Notes: generated by a model from the sequence alone, not told the origin. A stretch of 64,000 nt of DNA from Microbacterium sp. YJN-G (GCF_015040615.1 NZ_CP060402.1:2542001-2606000), one strand, 5' to 3'. Positions 43,906 to 53,052 are shown, counted from the stretch's first letter. Program-made: numbers and translations.

Positions 43906-43912
43906 CTCGGCG

Positions 43913-44590
43913 TCAGGCGATGGCCTTCAGGTACTCGTCGACCTTGGTGAACATCTCCTGCAGCGTCTGACCCTCGACGACCTCGCCGTCCAGCTCGATG
44001 GTGGGCGTGCCCTGGATGTCGTGGGCGTTCGCCTGGGCCGCCGGGTACTTCAGGTAGGTGCCGTCGGCGATGCAGCTCTCGGCGCCGGCCGCGCCGACCT
44101 CCTCGGCGTAGGCGACCAGCTGCTCGTCGGTCAGGCCGGGGGTGTTCTCGGCGGGCTGGTTCTCGTACAGGGTAGCGATGTACTCGAGCGTCTTGTCGGC
44201 GTCGGACTCGGCGACGCAGTAGACGGCCGCGGCGGCGCGCGAGGAGTAGTTCGTGCCCTGCGAGAAGCGGTCGAGGATCGAGATCGGGTGCACGTTCAGG
44301 GTGATCTTGTCATCGGCTGCGAGCTCGGTCAGCTGGTCGGCGAAGGTCTGCTCGAAGGCGTTGCAGGCCGGGCACATCAGGTCGATGTAGGTGTCGACGA
44401 CCTTGTCGCCCTCGCCGAACGAGATCGCACCGGTCTCGGCGTTGATGATGGCTCCCTTGGGCGCGGGGCCCGCGTCGTTGGCCTGGTTGTTCATCCACAC
44501 CACGACTCCCCCGAGGGCGACCAGCGCCACGACGACGGCGATGGAGATTCCGATGGCGAACCAGTTGGGCTTGCTCTGGGCCTGGGCCAT
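43913..44590 (-). CDS. DsbA-like membrane-anchored thioredoxin-fold protein
   Basis: 225 residues. One N-terminal membrane anchor (IGISIAVVVALVALGGVVVW, about 13-32), then a DsbA/thioredoxin_4 domain on the outside. The active site is CPAC in DTYIDLMCPACNAFEQTFAD, and the cis-Pro loop is GTPTIELDGEVVEG. Two further Cys (in VYCVAE and SCIADG) may form a structural disulfide. It probably makes or shuffles disulfides in exported proteins. In this block it sits beyond map; the segment between them is the inverted-repeat-bounded cassette at 44699-45914. Confidence 0.9.
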   Translation of the reverse strand: MAQAQSKPNWFAIGISIAVVVALVALGGVVVWMNNQANDAGPAPKGAIINAETGAISFGEGDKVVDTYIDLMCPACNAFEQTFADQLTELAADDKITLNVHPISILDRFSQGTNYSSRAAAAVYCVAESDADKTLEYIATLYENQPAENTPGLTDEQLVAYAEEVGAAGAESCIADGTYLKYPAAQANAHDIQGTPTIELDGEVVEGQTLQEMFTKVDEYLKAIA

Positions 44591-44698
44591 GACAGTCCGA
44601 TCTTTCTGCAGGAAAAGGTCACCCCAATTCTGCCCGGCTCACGCTATGCCTGCCATGTGAACCACACCCTCCTCCCGCCCCTCCCCTTCCCCTTCCCA

Positions 44699-44765
44699 CG
44701 AGACTTGCCTTCCAGCACGAGACTTGGCTCCAGACGCACTGTCTCGTGCCGGAAGGCAAGTCTCG
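44699..44765. repeat. 67-bp palindrome, left end of the nuclease-gene cassette
   Basis: Arms 44699-44723 and 44741-44765 (25 bp) pair with one mismatch over a 17-nt loop. Both arms start and end with the same CGAGAC motif. The outer 33 bases (44699-44731) are repeated exactly, inverted, at 45882-45914. Confidence 0.92.
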
Positions 44766-44869
44766 GCCGTCGGATGACTGTTCTCCACAGACGCGAGGCG
44801 TCGGCCACTTGCCCACAATGCATGGAACGGCGCACAGGTCCGCGGGGTGGGTGCGGTGAGGATGACGGG

Positions 44870-45844
44870 ATGCTGCTGCTCACAGACCGCGCCGTGCGCG
44901 AGTGCCCCCTGCCGCTGATCACCCGCGATGAAGCCCGGATGCTGGGGACGACACTCGGCCGCACCACCCATGTCAGGCTCCGCCGCGGCATTCACGTGCG
45001 ACGCGCCGAGTACCTCGACCTCAAGCCGTGGGAGCAGTACGCGGTCCGCGTGCATGCCTTCATCCGCAAGCATCCGGATGCTGTTCTGTGCCTCGAGTCC
45101 GCCGCGGTGCTGCATGGGCTTCCGCTGTTCAGGCATCCGCGCGACATCCACGTGTTCGACCCGGACGCCCGAACGTCGCAGCGCTTCGGAGACGTGTGCG
45201 TGCATGCCAGCGCCGATCCCCGCGACGTGGTCCGAATCGCCGGGGCCGCTGTCACCTCGCTTCTGGACACCGTCGCCGACCTCGCTCGGGTGACCGCGCC
45301 GGCACGCGCCCTGGCCGTCGTCGACAGCGCGATCTCTCCTGCCCAGGGCGGGGATCTGCTGATCGATGCGATCCGCGAGCGAGTCGGCGAGCAGCAGAAC
45401 GGCAGGGGCCGTGCCCAGCTGCGCTGGGTGTGCGACCGCGCCGACGGACGCTCGGAGTCACCCGCGGAGAGCGTGAGCAGGGCGGTGATCGAGTGGTGCG
45501 GCTACGAGGAGCCTCAGCTGCAACACGAGTTCCGGTACGAGGGCTCCCTCGACCGCGTGGACTTCCTCTTCCCCACTCGACGCACCATCGGAGAGGCCGA
45601 CGGATGGGGCAAATACAGGCTGGACGATCCGGAAGCAGCCGCGCAGAATCTGCGCGACGAGAAGCGAAGGGAGGACCGACTGCGCCGTCACGGGCATCCG
45701 TTCGCCCGGTGGGATCTCACTGCGGCCTGGCGCGTGACCCCACTCACCGACGCGTTGCGCGCTGCTGGCCTGACCCCGAAGCATCCGACGCAGTCCGCCA
45801 TGCTCGCGACCCTCGCCCGCGGCAACCGCGATCGACGCTCCTGA
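44870..45844 (+). CDS. AbiEi-like N-terminal domain fused to a Vsr/DUF559-like PD-(D/E)XK nuclease domain
   Basis: 324 residues. Residues 1-160 look like the AbiEi antitoxin-type region: a winged-helix-like start (LITRDEARMLGTTLGRTTHV), RLRRGIHVRRAEY and LCLESAAVLHGLPLF. Residues 195-285 look like a very-short-patch-repair-type endonuclease: E200 in SPAESVSRAVIE, D231 in LDRVDFLFPTRR, E242 in GEADGWGKYR with K248, then LRDEKRREDRLRRHGHPFARWD. GTGAGGA precedes the ATG. It is the only plus-strand gene in 40.4-64 kb and is enclosed by inverted palindromes. Function unknown; DNA defence or a passenger nuclease of a mobile unit are possibilities. Confidence 0.75.
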   Translation: MLLLTDRAVRECPLPLITRDEARMLGTTLGRTTHVRLRRGIHVRRAEYLDLKPWEQYAVRVHAFIRKHPDAVLCLESAAVLHGLPLFRHPRDIHVFDPDARTSQRFGDVCVHASADPRDVVRIAGAAVTSLLDTVADLARVTAPARALAVVDSAISPAQGGDLLIDAIRERVGEQQNGRGRAQLRWVCDRADGRSESPAESVSRAVIEWCGYEEPQLQHEFRYEGSLDRVDFLFPTRRTIGEADGWGKYRLDDPEAAAQNLRDEKRREDRLRRHGHPFARWDLTAAWRVTPLTDALRAAGLTPKHPTQSAMLATLARGNRDRRS

Positions 45845-45847
45845 CCA

Positions 45848-45914
45848 CGAGACTTCTCATTCAGCATGAGACAGGCCTCAGGGAGCCAAGTCTCGTGCTG
45901 GAAGGCAAGTCTCG
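45848..45914. repeat. 67-bp palindrome, right end of the nuclease-gene cassette
   Basis: Arms 45848-45872 and 45890-45914 pair with five mismatches over a 17-nt loop. Its reverse complement shares the first 33 bases exactly with the palindrome at 44699, so the two are inverted copies of one element. It starts 4 bp after the nuclease gene and ends 17 bp before the map stop. Confidence 0.92.
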
Positions 45915-45930
45915 GCGAAATAGCGGCGGA

Positions 45931-46779
45931 TCAGGCGAGAGGGGTGGGGGTGACGCCGAAGGCGGCGAGGGCGGCTGCGCCGCCGTCGGGGGCGGTCAGC
46001 ACCCAGATGCCGTCGGCGTGGCGTGCCACGCTGTGCTCCCAATGCGAGCCGTCGGTACCGTCGACGGTCGAGACGGTCCAGTCATCGTCCTCGACGAAGG
46101 TCGCCTCTCCCCCGGCTGTGACCATCGGCTCGATGGCCAGCACGAGGCCGGGGCGCACCTCGGCGCCGGCATCCGGGGTGCGGTAGTTGAAGACGCTCGG
46201 CGCCTCGTGCATCTTGCGTCCGATGCCGTGCCCGACGTACTCGCGCAGGATGCCGTAGGTCTCGCCCGAGACCTCGGACGGCCCCTGCGCCTCGATGTAC
46301 TCCTGGATCGCCGCACCGATGTCGCCGATGTGCCTCGCGGTCGCCATCGCGGCGATGCCGGCCCACATCGAACCCTCGGTGACCCGCGACAGCTCCTCAC
46401 GGCGCGCGACCAGCTCGGTACGCGCCGGGTCGGGGGCGACGAAGGTCACGGCACTGTCGCCGTTCCAGCCCTGATACTGGGCGCCGCAGTCGATCGAGAT
46501 GATGTCGCCCGGCTCGAGCACGCGGTCGCCGGGGATGCCGTGCACGACCTGCTCGTTCACCGAGATGCAGGTGGTGTGCCGGTAGCCGCGCACGAGCTGG
46601 AAGTTCGACTCCGCTCCGCGCGCGACGATGGCTCGCTCGGCGACGGCATCCAGCTCGCCCGTGGTGACGCCTGCGCGCACCAGGGGACGTACGGCATCCA
46701 GCGCCGCGGCCGTGATGAGCCCCGGCTCGATCATCGATCGAAGCTGCGCGGGGGTCTTGTAGATCGACCTGCGGAACAT
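45931..46779 (-). CDS. map: Type I methionine aminopeptidase
   Basis: 282 residues from the ATG at 46779. Metal ligands are seen in ISIDCGAQYQGWNGDSAVTF (two Asp), YVGHGIGRKMHEAPSVFNY (His) and VLAIEPMVTAGG (Glu), with the last Glu in WEHSVA. It removes N-terminal Met from new proteins. 19 bp after adk; no strong ribosome-binding site, so it is probably coupled. Normally infA or dsbA-like would follow at once, but here the nuclease cassette intervenes. Confidence 0.95.
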   Translation of the reverse strand: MFRRSIYKTPAQLRSMIEPGLITAAALDAVRPLVRAGVTTGELDAVAERAIVARGAESNFQLVRGYRHTTCISVNEQVVHGIPGDRVLEPGDIISIDCGAQYQGWNGDSAVTFVAPDPARTELVARREELSRVTEGSMWAGIAAMATARHIGDIGAAIQEYIEAQGPSEVSGETYGILREYVGHGIGRKMHEAPSVFNYRTPDAGAEVRPGLVLAIEPMVTAGGEATFVEDDDWTVSTVDGTDGSHWEHSVARHADGIWVLTAPDGGAAALAAFGVTPTPLA

Positions 46780-46798
46780 CGTCACATCTGCGGCCGGC

Positions 46799-47395
46799 TC
46801 AGACGAGCTGGCCGATGCCCCGAGCCGCGAGCGCGGTCGAGATGCGGGCGGTGATGTCGTCGAGCGAGCCGACGCCGTCAATGCGGTCGACGATGCCGCG
46901 CTGCTCGTACACCGAGATGATCGGCGCCGTCTCGTTCTCGTAGATGTCCAGACGGTGCGCGATCGCCTCGTCCGTGTCATCCGACCGGCCCTGCTCGGTC
47001 GCGCGCAGGCGCAGCCGCTCCAGGCTCTCCTCGCGCGGCACGTCGAGCAGGATCACGGCGTCGAGCGCGGCATCCGAGTCGGCCAGGAATGCGTCGAGGT
47101 GACCGACCTGCACGGTGTTGCGCGGGTAGCCGTCGAGCAGGAAGCCGCTCGCCGCATCATCCTGCGACAGCCGGTCGCGCACGATCTCGCTGGTGAGCTC
47201 GTCGGGGACGAGGTCGCCGGCGTCGAGGATCGCGGTGACTTTCTTGCCGAGGTCGGTGCCCTCCTTGATGTTCGCGCGGAAGATGTCACCGGTGGAGACC
47301 ACGGGGATGCCGAGGGCCTCGGCCACGCGCACACCCTGGGTGCCCTTGCCCGAGCCCTGCGGGCCGACGATCAGCAGTCGTGCGGTAGAGGTCAT
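46799..47395 (-). CDS. adk: Adenylate kinase, short-LID form
   Basis: 198 residues. P-loop LLIVGPQGSGKGTQGVRVAE, AMP-binding STGDIFRANIKEGTDLG and FLLDGYPRNTVQVGHLDAFL, and a short LID around EQGRSDDTDEAIAHRLDIYE with no zinc cysteines. It interconverts 2 ADP with ATP and AMP. ATGA overlap of 4 bp with secY. Confidence 0.97.
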   Translation of the reverse strand: MTSTARLLIVGPQGSGKGTQGVRVAEALGIPVVSTGDIFRANIKEGTDLGKKVTAILDAGDLVPDELTSEIVRDRLSQDDAASGFLLDGYPRNTVQVGHLDAFLADSDAALDAVILLDVPREESLERLRLRATEQGRSDDTDEAIAHRLDIYENETAPIISVYEQRGIVDRIDGVGSLDDITARISTALAARGIGQLV

Positions 47396-48714
47396 CGGAG
47401 GAGCCCTTCGTAATGGCGCTGCTGCAGCTGCGCGTCGATCTGCTTCACCGTCTCGAGACCGACACCCACGATGATGAGGATCGAGGCCCCGCCGAACGGG
47501 AAGTTCTGGTTCGCCTGCACGGTCGCCAGCGCGATCAGCGGGATCAGCGCGACGATGCCGAGGTAGAGCGAACCGGGGAACGTGATGCGGGTGATCACGT
47601 AGTCGAGGTACTCGGCCGTGGGACGGCCGGCACGGATGCCGGGGATGAACCCGCCGTACTTCTTCATGTTGTCGGCGATCTCGACCGGGTTGAAGGTGAT
47701 CGCGACGTAGAAGAACGTGAAGCCGATGTTGAGCAGGAAGTAGATCAGCATGTACAGCGGCTGGTCACCCGAGACGAGGTAGGTGGAGACCCATGCGACC
47801 CAAGCCGGCGGCTCGCTGCCGTCGGTCGGGGTGTTGAACTGCGCCACGAGCATCGGCAGGTACAGCAGCGACGAGGCGAAGATGATCGGGATCACACCCG
47901 CCATGTTGACCTTGATCGGGATGTACGTGTTGGTGCCGCCATAGGTGCGACGGCCCACCATGCGCTTGGCGTACTGCACCGGCACGCGGCGCTGCGACTG
48001 CTCGACGTAGACGATCAGCGTCATCACGACCAGGCCGACGGCCATCACCAGCAGGAAGGTCTCGAAGCCCTTGGCCTCCCAGATGCCCCACATCGCGGCG
48101 GGGAACGTGGCGGCGATCGAGGTGAAGATCAGCAGCGACATGCCGTTGCCGATGCCGCGCTCGGTGACGAGCTCGGCCATCCACATGATCAGGCCGGTAC
48201 CGGCGGTCATCGCGATGATGATGAGCAGCTGCGCCCACCACACGTCGTTGGTGAGCAGGTTCATGCAGGCCGCGACATCCGTCTGGCCGAAGAGCTGACC
48301 GCTGCGGGCGACCGTCACCAGGGTGCTGGACTGCAGCAGCGCGAGGGCGATCGTCAGGTAGCGGGTGTACTGGGTGAGCTTGCTCTGACCCGCCTGGCCC
48401 TCCTTGTGGAGGGTCTCGAAGTGCGGGATGACCACGCGCAGCAGCTGCACGATGATCGTCGCGGTGATGTAGGGCATGACGCCGAGCGCGAAGATCGACA
48501 GCTGCAGCAGCGCCCCGCCGGAGAACAGGTTGACGAGTCCGAGAAGGCCATCGGCGCCCGCCGTCGTGGCGAGACACTGCTCGACGTTCGGGAAGTGCAC
48601 GAACGGAGCCGGCACATTCGAGCCCAGGCGGTACAGGGCGATGATGCCGATGGTGAAAAGGATCTTCTGCCGCAGATCAGGCGTGCGGAAGATTCGCGCG
48701 ATGGCGCTAAACAA
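47392..48714 (-). CDS. secY: Preprotein translocase subunit SecY
   Basis: 440 residues from a TTG at 48714, which has AGGAGG at ideal distance; earlier in-frame codons to 48777 lie within the leader and terminator region. Ten transmembrane helices; plug and TM2 region GGALLQLSIFALGVMPYITA, the C4/C5 loop QSQRRVPVQYAKRMVG that contacts ribosome and SecA, and YTRYLTIALALLQ are visible. SecY forms the protein-conducting channel with SecE. TACCCT at 48771-48766 on the minus strand may be its own promoter. Confidence 0.96.
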   Translation of the reverse strand: MFSAIARIFRTPDLRQKILFTIGIIALYRLGSNVPAPFVHFPNVEQCLATTAGADGLLGLVNLFSGGALLQLSIFALGVMPYITATIIVQLLRVVIPHFETLHKEGQAGQSKLTQYTRYLTIALALLQSSTLVTVARSGQLFGQTDVAACMNLLTNDVWWAQLLIIIAMTAGTGLIMWMAELVTERGIGNGMSLLIFTSIAATFPAAMWGIWEAKGFETFLLVMAVGLVVMTLIVYVEQSQRRVPVQYAKRMVGRRTYGGTNTYIPIKVNMAGVIPIIFASSLLYLPMLVAQFNTPTDGSEPPAWVAWVSTYLVSGDQPLYMLIYFLLNIGFTFFYVAITFNPVEIADNMKKYGGFIPGIRAGRPTAEYLDYVITRITFPGSLYLGIVALIPLIALATVQANQNFPFGGASILIIVGVGLETVKQIDAQLQQRHYEGLLR

Positions 48715-48777
48715 GGGCGTTCCTCCTGAAGGGGTTGCCGTACGTCGAAGGACGGCCGAAAGTCCAGGGTAACGCAC

Positions 48778-48808
48778 AGGAGGGGTCGGAGAATCTCCGA
48801 CCCCTCCT
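48778..48808. terminator. Terminator between rplO and secY
   Basis: AGGAGGGGTCGGAG pairs perfectly with its complement (14 bp) over an AAT loop, 20 bp after the rplO stop. This hairpin divides the spc-type cluster into a ribosomal part and secY-adk-map. Confidence 0.85.
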
Positions 48809-48827
48809 CGCGTTGATCACCGGCGTG

Positions 48828-49418
48828 TCAGTTGACGGTACCGCCGGCAGCGACGATCTTCTGCTCCGCACTGCCCGAGACCTTGTCGACCGAGACCGAC
48901 AGCTTGACCGAGATGTCGCCGTCGCCGAGGACCTTGACCTTCTCGTTCTTGCGGACGGCGCCCTTCGCGACCAGGTCGCTGACGGTGACGTCGCCACCCT
49001 TCGGGTAGAGCTCGGCGAGCTTGGCCAGGTTCACGACCTGGTACTCGACGCGGAACGGGTTCTTGAACCCGCGCAGCTTCGGGGTGCGCATGTGCAGCGG
49101 CATCTGCCCACCCTCGAAGCCGATGCGCACGGTGTTGCGCGCCTTGGTGCCCTTGGTACCGCGACCGGCGGTCTTGCCCTTCGAGCCCTCACCGCGACCG
49201 ACACGGGTCTTGGCGGTGTTGGCGCCGGGGACCGGACGCAGGTGGTGCACCTTCAGGACAGCCGGACGCGAGGCCTCTGCCTCGGCATCCTTCTTGGCCG
49301 GAGCCTTCTTGGCGGCGGACTTGGCCGGAGCGGCCTTGGCAGCGGCCGGCTTCTTGGCGGCGGCCTTCTTCGGAGCGGCCGCGGCCTTCTCCTCGACGGC
49401 TTCGTTCTTCTCAGCCAT
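48828..49418 (-). CDS. rplO: 50S ribosomal protein L15 with Lys/Ala-rich N-terminal extension
   Basis: 196 residues, about 50 more than E. coli L15 (144). The first about 50 residues are [24 protein letters not shown], as in the tails of histone H1. The L15 core starts at [20 protein letters not shown], then [17 protein letters not shown] and [19 protein letters not shown]15 is a late assembly protein near the peptidyl-transferase region. Overlaps rpmD by one base. Confidence 0.95.
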   Translation of the reverse strand: MAEKNEAVEEKAAAAPKKAAAKKPAAAKAAPAKSAAKKAPAKKDAEAEASRPAVLKVHHLRPVPGANTAKTRVGRGEGSKGKTAGRGTKGTKARNTVRIGFEGGQMPLHMRTPKLRGFKNPFRVEYQVVNLAKLAELYPKGGDVTVSDLVAKGAVRKNEKVKVLGDGDISVKLSVSVDKVSGSAEQKIVAAGGTVN

Positions 49419-49603
49419 TAGTCGATCTCCTCAACCTTGACGAGGTGAGCGACGGTGCGGACGTAACCGCGCGTCTGGGCGTCGTCGGGACGGACGACCG
49501 AGTCGCCGATCCGCTTGAGGCCGAGCGAACGCAGCGTGTCGCGCTGGTTCTGCTTCTCACTCACCTTGGACTTGATCTGCGTGACCTTGAGGCGCTCAGC
49601 CAT
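49418..49603 (-). CDS. rpmD: 50S ribosomal protein L30
   Basis: 61 residues, [20 protein letters not shown], then [18 protein letters not shown]. Standard short bacterial L30. It shares single bases with rpsE (TAATG-type junction at 49603) and rplO (49418), a sign of coupled translation. Confidence 0.97.
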   Translation of the reverse strand: MAERLKVTQIKSKVSEKQNQRDTLRSLGLKRIGDSVVRPDDAQTRGYVRTVAHLVKVEEID

Positions 49604-50286
49604 CAGGCACCTACCTTCTGCGCGGCGGCGGCAGCAGCGGCCTTCGCCTCGTTGCGGATGATGATCTCCGGCACGACGGCGTCGTAGTCGAGACCACGGC
49701 GCGCGGCGACGGCACGCGGCTCCTCGAGACCCTGCAGCGCCTCAACGGTCGCGTGCACGATGTTGATCGTGTTCGACGAGCCGAGCGACTTCGACAGGAC
49801 GTCGTGGATGCCTGCGCACTCGAGGACGGCGCGGACCGGACCACCGGCGATGACACCGGTACCGGCAGCGGCCGGACGAAGCAGCACGACACCGGCGGCT
49901 GCCTCACCCTGCACGGGGTGCGGGATGGTCGAGCCGACGCGGGGCACGCGGAAGAAGTTGCGCTTGGCCTCTTCGACACCCTTCGAGATCGCCAGGGGGA
50001 CCTCGCGGGCCTTGCCGTAGCCGACGCCCACCAGACCGTTGCCGTCACCGACGACCACGAGAGCGGTGAAGCTGAAGCGACGACCACCCTTCACGACCTT
50101 CGAGACGCGGTTGATGGTGACGACGCGCTCCAGGAACTGGTTGTCGCCACGGTCGCGCGAGTTGCGGTCGCGGCTCTGGCCGCGGTCGCGTCCGCCACGA
50201 CGGCCGTCACGCTGCTCGCGCTGCGGCTCAGCCTGAGCCTCGGCAGGAGCGGTTTCGGTCACTTCGTTCTCCTTGTTGTCACTCAC
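49603..50286 (-). CDS. rpsE: 30S ribosomal protein S5
   Basis: 227 residues with an about 50-residue charged N-terminal extension ([20 protein letters not shown]). The dsRNA-binding-like domain starts at [20 protein letters not shown], and the second domain has [20 protein letters not shown] and [19 protein letters not shown]5 contributes to decoding accuracy. 4-bp overlap with rplR. Confidence 0.97.
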   Translation of the reverse strand: MSDNKENEVTETAPAEAQAEPQREQRDGRRGGRDRGQSRDRNSRDRGDNQFLERVVTINRVSKVVKGGRRFSFTALVVVGDGNGLVGVGYGKAREVPLAISKGVEEAKRNFFRVPRVGSTIPHPVQGEAAAGVVLLRPAAAGTGVIAGGPVRAVLECAGIHDVLSKSLGSSNTINIVHATVEALQGLEEPRAVAARRGLDYDAVVPEIIIRNEAKAAAAAAAQKVGA

Positions 50287-50642
50287 AGTGCCAGCCCCCC
50301 TTCACGGGCGCCATCGGCGATGGCCGCGACGCGACCCGCGTAGCGGTTGCCGCCACGGTCGAACACGGCCTCGGTGAAGCCGGCGGCCTTGGCGCGCTCG
50401 GCGAGGAGCTCGCCCACCTTGCGGGCCTTGGCGGTCTTGTCACCGTCGAAGGAACGCAGGTCGGTCTCGAGCGTGGATGCGGATGCCACGGTGTGGCCCT
50501 TGCTGTCGTCGACGAGCTGCACGAACACGTGGCGCGCGGAGCGGTTGACGACCAGACGCGGCCGCAGGTCGGTGCCGACGATCTTCTTGCGAAGACGGGC
50601 GTGGCGACGCGAGCGGGCGGCGGACTTGGACTTGACAGCCAT
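50283..50642 (-). CDS. rplR: 50S ribosomal protein L18
   Basis: 119 residues: [40 protein letters not shown] and C-terminal [21 protein letters not shown]18 binds 5S rRNA with L5. It is 2 bp after rplF and overlaps rpsE. Confidence 0.97.
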   Translation of the reverse strand: MAVKSKSAARSRRHARLRKKIVGTDLRPRLVVNRSARHVFVQLVDDSKGHTVASASTLETDLRSFDGDKTAKARKVGELLAERAKAAGFTEAVFDRGGNRYAGRVAAIADGAREGGLAL

Positions 50643-50644
50643 GG

Positions 50645-51181
50645 TTACTTACCAGCCTTTCCGGCCTTGCGACGCACGACCTCGCCGGCGTAGCGCACAC
50701 CCTTGCCCTTGTACGGCTCGGGCTTGCGGATCTTGCGGATGTTGGCAGCGGCCTCGCCGACAGCCTGCTTGTCGATGCCGCTGACGGTCACCTTGTTGGC
50801 GCCCTCGACGGTCAGGGTGATACCTGCCGGCGGGTCGACCACGACCGGGTGCGAGAAGCCCAGCGCGAACTCGATCGAGCTGCCCTTCTGCTGCACGCGG
50901 TAACCGGTGCCGACGACCTCGAGGCCCTTGGTGTAGCCCTCGGTGACGCCGATGATGTTGTTGTTGATGAGCGTGCGGGTCAGGCCGTGGAGCGACCGCG
51001 ACTCACGCTCGTCGTCGGGACGGGTGACCAGAACCTGGTTCTCCTCGACCGCGACCTCGATGGGCTTGGCCACCTGCAGGGTGAGCTCACCCTTGGGGCC
51101 CTTCACCGCGACCTCACGGCCGTCGACCGAGATGGTCACGCCCGTGGGGATGTCGATGGGAAGTCGTCCGATACGCGACAT
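50645..51181 (-). CDS. rplF: 50S ribosomal protein L6
   Basis: 178 residues: [20 protein letters not shown], the conserved [15 protein letters not shown], and [20 protein letters not shown] at the C-terminus. L6 lies near the sarcin-ricin loop and factor-binding site. 6 bp after rpsH. Confidence 0.97.
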   Translation of the reverse strand: MSRIGRLPIDIPTGVTISVDGREVAVKGPKGELTLQVAKPIEVAVEENQVLVTRPDDERESRSLHGLTRTLINNNIIGVTEGYTKGLEVVGTGYRVQQKGSSIEFALGFSHPVVVDPPAGITLTVEGANKVTVSGIDKQAVGEAAANIRKIRKPEPYKGKGVRYAGEVVRRKAGKAGK

Positions 51182-51187
51182 GTCAGA

Positions 51188-51586
51188 TCACCACACGTAG
51201 GCGAGAACTTCTCCGCCCACGCCCTTCTGCTCGGCCTGACGGTCCGTGAGAAGACCGGAGGAGGTGGACAGGATGGCAACGCCCAGGCCGCCGAGGACCT
51301 TGGGCAGCTCGGTCGACTTCGCGTAGACGCGGAGACCGGGCTTCGACACGCGCTTGATGCCGGCGATGGAGCGCTCACGGTTGGGACCGTACTTGAGCGA
51401 CAGGGTGAGGTTGCTGCCCACGCGAGCGGGAGCGATCTCGAAGCCGGCGATGTAGCCCTCCTGCTGGAGGATCTCGGCGATGTTCGTCTTGAGCTTGCTC
51501 GACGGCATCGTCACGGAGTCGTGGTGCGCCGAGTTCGCGTTGCGCAGACGGGTCAGCATGTCTGCGACCGGGTCTGTCATTGTCAT
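51188..51586 (-). CDS. rpsH: 30S ribosomal protein S8
   Basis: 132 residues: [40 protein letters not shown] and the C-terminal [21 protein letters not shown]8 organises the central domain of 16S rRNA and in E. coli represses the spc operon. The 145-bp gap to rplE holds a palindrome and no rpsZ/rpsN gene. A second Met two codons in is an alternative start. Confidence 0.96.
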   Translation of the reverse strand: MTMTDPVADMLTRLRNANSAHHDSVTMPSSKLKTNIAEILQQEGYIAGFEIAPARVGSNLTLSLKYGPNRERSIAGIKRVSKPGLRVYAKSTELPKVLGGLGVAILSTSSGLLTDRQAEQKGVGGEVLAYVW

Positions 51587-51685
51587 GGTTGTCTTCTTTC
51601 GATCAAGAGGTTTCGACGCCCGTTACACGGACGCCGACCTGCGTGAACACACAATCTTCAATTGTACGGGGTGCGCGGCGTGCGC

Positions 51686-51728
51686 TTCGACAGGCTCAGC
51701 GACCGGCTGGGTCGCTGAGCCCGTCGAA
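51686..51728. repeat. Inverted pair of dispersed repeats in the rplE-rpsH gap
   Basis: TTCGACAGGCTCAGCGACC (51686-51704) and GGTCGCTGAGCCCGTCGAA (51710-51728) pair with one mismatch over a 5-nt loop. Each arm is a copy of the dispersed repeat. The hairpin starts 4 bp after rplE on the minus strand strictly in its 3' flank, where rpsZ (S14) usually lies. Confidence 0.9.
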
Positions 51729-51731
51729 AGG

Positions 51732-52322
51732 TCACGCTGCGGCGTCGGCCGACTTGAACGGGAAGCCGAGCGCCTTCAGCAGCGCGCGACCCTCGTCGTC
51801 GGTCTTGGCCGTGGTCACCACGGTGATGTCGAAGCCGCGGACGCGGTCGATCTTGTCCTGATCGATCTCGTGGAACACGCTCTGCTCCTGGAGACCGAAG
51901 GTGTAGTTGCCGTTGCCGTCGAACTGGTCGGCCGACAGACCGCGGAAGTCGCGGATGCGCGGCAGGGAGAGGTTGACCAGGCGGTCCACGAACTCCCACG
52001 CACGGTCACCGCGGAGGGTGACGTGCGCGCCGATGGGCTGGCCCTCGCGCAGCTTGAACTGCGCGATCGACTTGCGTGCCTTGGTCACGATCGGCTTCTG
52101 GCCGGTGATCTTGGTGAGGTCCGCAACAGCGCCCTCGATCACCTTGCTGTCGCGAGCCGCCTCGCCGACACCGGTGTTCACGACGACCTTGACCAGTCCG
52201 GGAATCTGCATGACGTTCGCGTAGCCGAACTGCTCCTGCAGAGCCTTCTTGATCTCGGTGTTGTACTTCGCCTTCAGGCGGGGCTGGATCTTGCCAGCCG
52301 CCGCGGCGTCAGTCGCTGCCAT
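51732..52322 (-). CDS. rplE: 50S ribosomal protein L5
   Basis: 196 residues: [40 protein letters not shown] and [21 protein letters not shown]5 binds 5S rRNA and touches P-site tRNA. It overlaps the rplX stop by one base. Confidence 0.97.
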   Translation of the reverse strand: MAATDAAAAGKIQPRLKAKYNTEIKKALQEQFGYANVMQIPGLVKVVVNTGVGEAARDSKVIEGAVADLTKITGQKPIVTKARKSIAQFKLREGQPIGAHVTLRGDRAWEFVDRLVNLSLPRIRDFRGLSADQFDGNGNYTFGLQEQSVFHEIDQDKIDRVRGFDITVVTTAKTDDEGRALLKALGFPFKSADAAA

Positions 52323-52681
52323 CAGAGGTCCTTACCTGACTTCTTCGCGTAGCGCACGCGGACCGTGCGCTTCACGCCGTCCTTGACCTGCTCCTCGACA
52401 CGGTGGCCGACGCGGGTCGGCTTCTTGGTCGAGGGGTCGACGACGGCGACGTTGGAGATGTGGATCGGGGCTTCGACGGTCTCGATGCCACCGGTCTTGG
52501 TGCCGCGCTGGGTCTGGCCGACACGGGTGTGCTTGGTGACGTAGTTCACGCCCTCCACCACGATGCGGTTCTGCTCGACGAGGACCTCGAGGACCTTGCC
52601 CTGCTTGCCGCGGTCGCCGCCCTTGTCCTGCTTGCGACCGGTGATGACCTGAACCAGGTCGCCCTTCTTGATGTTCGCCAT
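52322..52681 (-). CDS. rplX: 50S ribosomal protein L24
   Basis: 119 residues with the KOW motif [20 protein letters not shown], then [20 protein letters not shown]24 initiates 50S assembly. 2 bp after rplN, one-base overlap with rplE. Confidence 0.97.
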   Translation of the reverse strand: MANIKKGDLVQVITGRKQDKGGDRGKQGKVLEVLVEQNRIVVEGVNYVTKHTRVGQTQRGTKTGGIETVEAPIHISNVAVVDPSTKKPTRVGHRVEEQVKDGVKRTVRVRYAKKSGKDL

Positions 52682-52683
52682 GA

Positions 52684-53052
52684 TCAGATGACCTCCGGGG
52701 CGAGCGAGACGATCTTCATGAACTTCTTGTCACGAAGCTCACGACCGACCGGTCCGAAGATACGGGTGCCGCGGGGCTCCCCGTCGTTCTTCAGGATGAC
52801 GGCGGCGTTCTCGTCGAACTTGATGTACGAGCCGTCGGGACGGCGCGTGGACTTTGCGGTGCGGACGATGACGGCCTTGACCACATCGCCCTTCTTGACG
52901 TTTCCGCCCGGGATCGCGTCCTTCACCGTCGCGACGATGGTGTCGCCCAGACCCGCGTAGCGGCGGCGCGAGCCACCGAGGATGCGGATCGTGAGCAGCT
53001 CCTTCGCGCCGGTGTTGTCGGCGACCTTGAGGCGGGACTCCTGCTGGATCAC
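52684..53052 (-). CDS. rplN: 50S ribosomal protein L14
   Basis: 122 residues, exactly the usual length: [40 protein letters not shown] and [21 protein letters not shown]14 contacts 16S rRNA in an intersubunit bridge. 4-bp overlap with rpsQ, so the S10 and spc groups run without a break. Confidence 0.98.
   Translation of the reverse strand: MIQQESRLKVADNTGAKELLTIRILGGSRRRYAGLGDTIVATVKDAIPGGNVKKGDVVKAVIVRTAKSTRRPDGSYIKFDENAAVILKNDGEPRGTRIFGPVGRELRDKKFMKIVSLAPEVI

Noticed and set aside
44766..44869. A short plus-strand reading frame around 44806 before the nuclease gene
   Set aside because: Fewer than 15 codons, no ribosome-binding site and no similarity to anything recognised.
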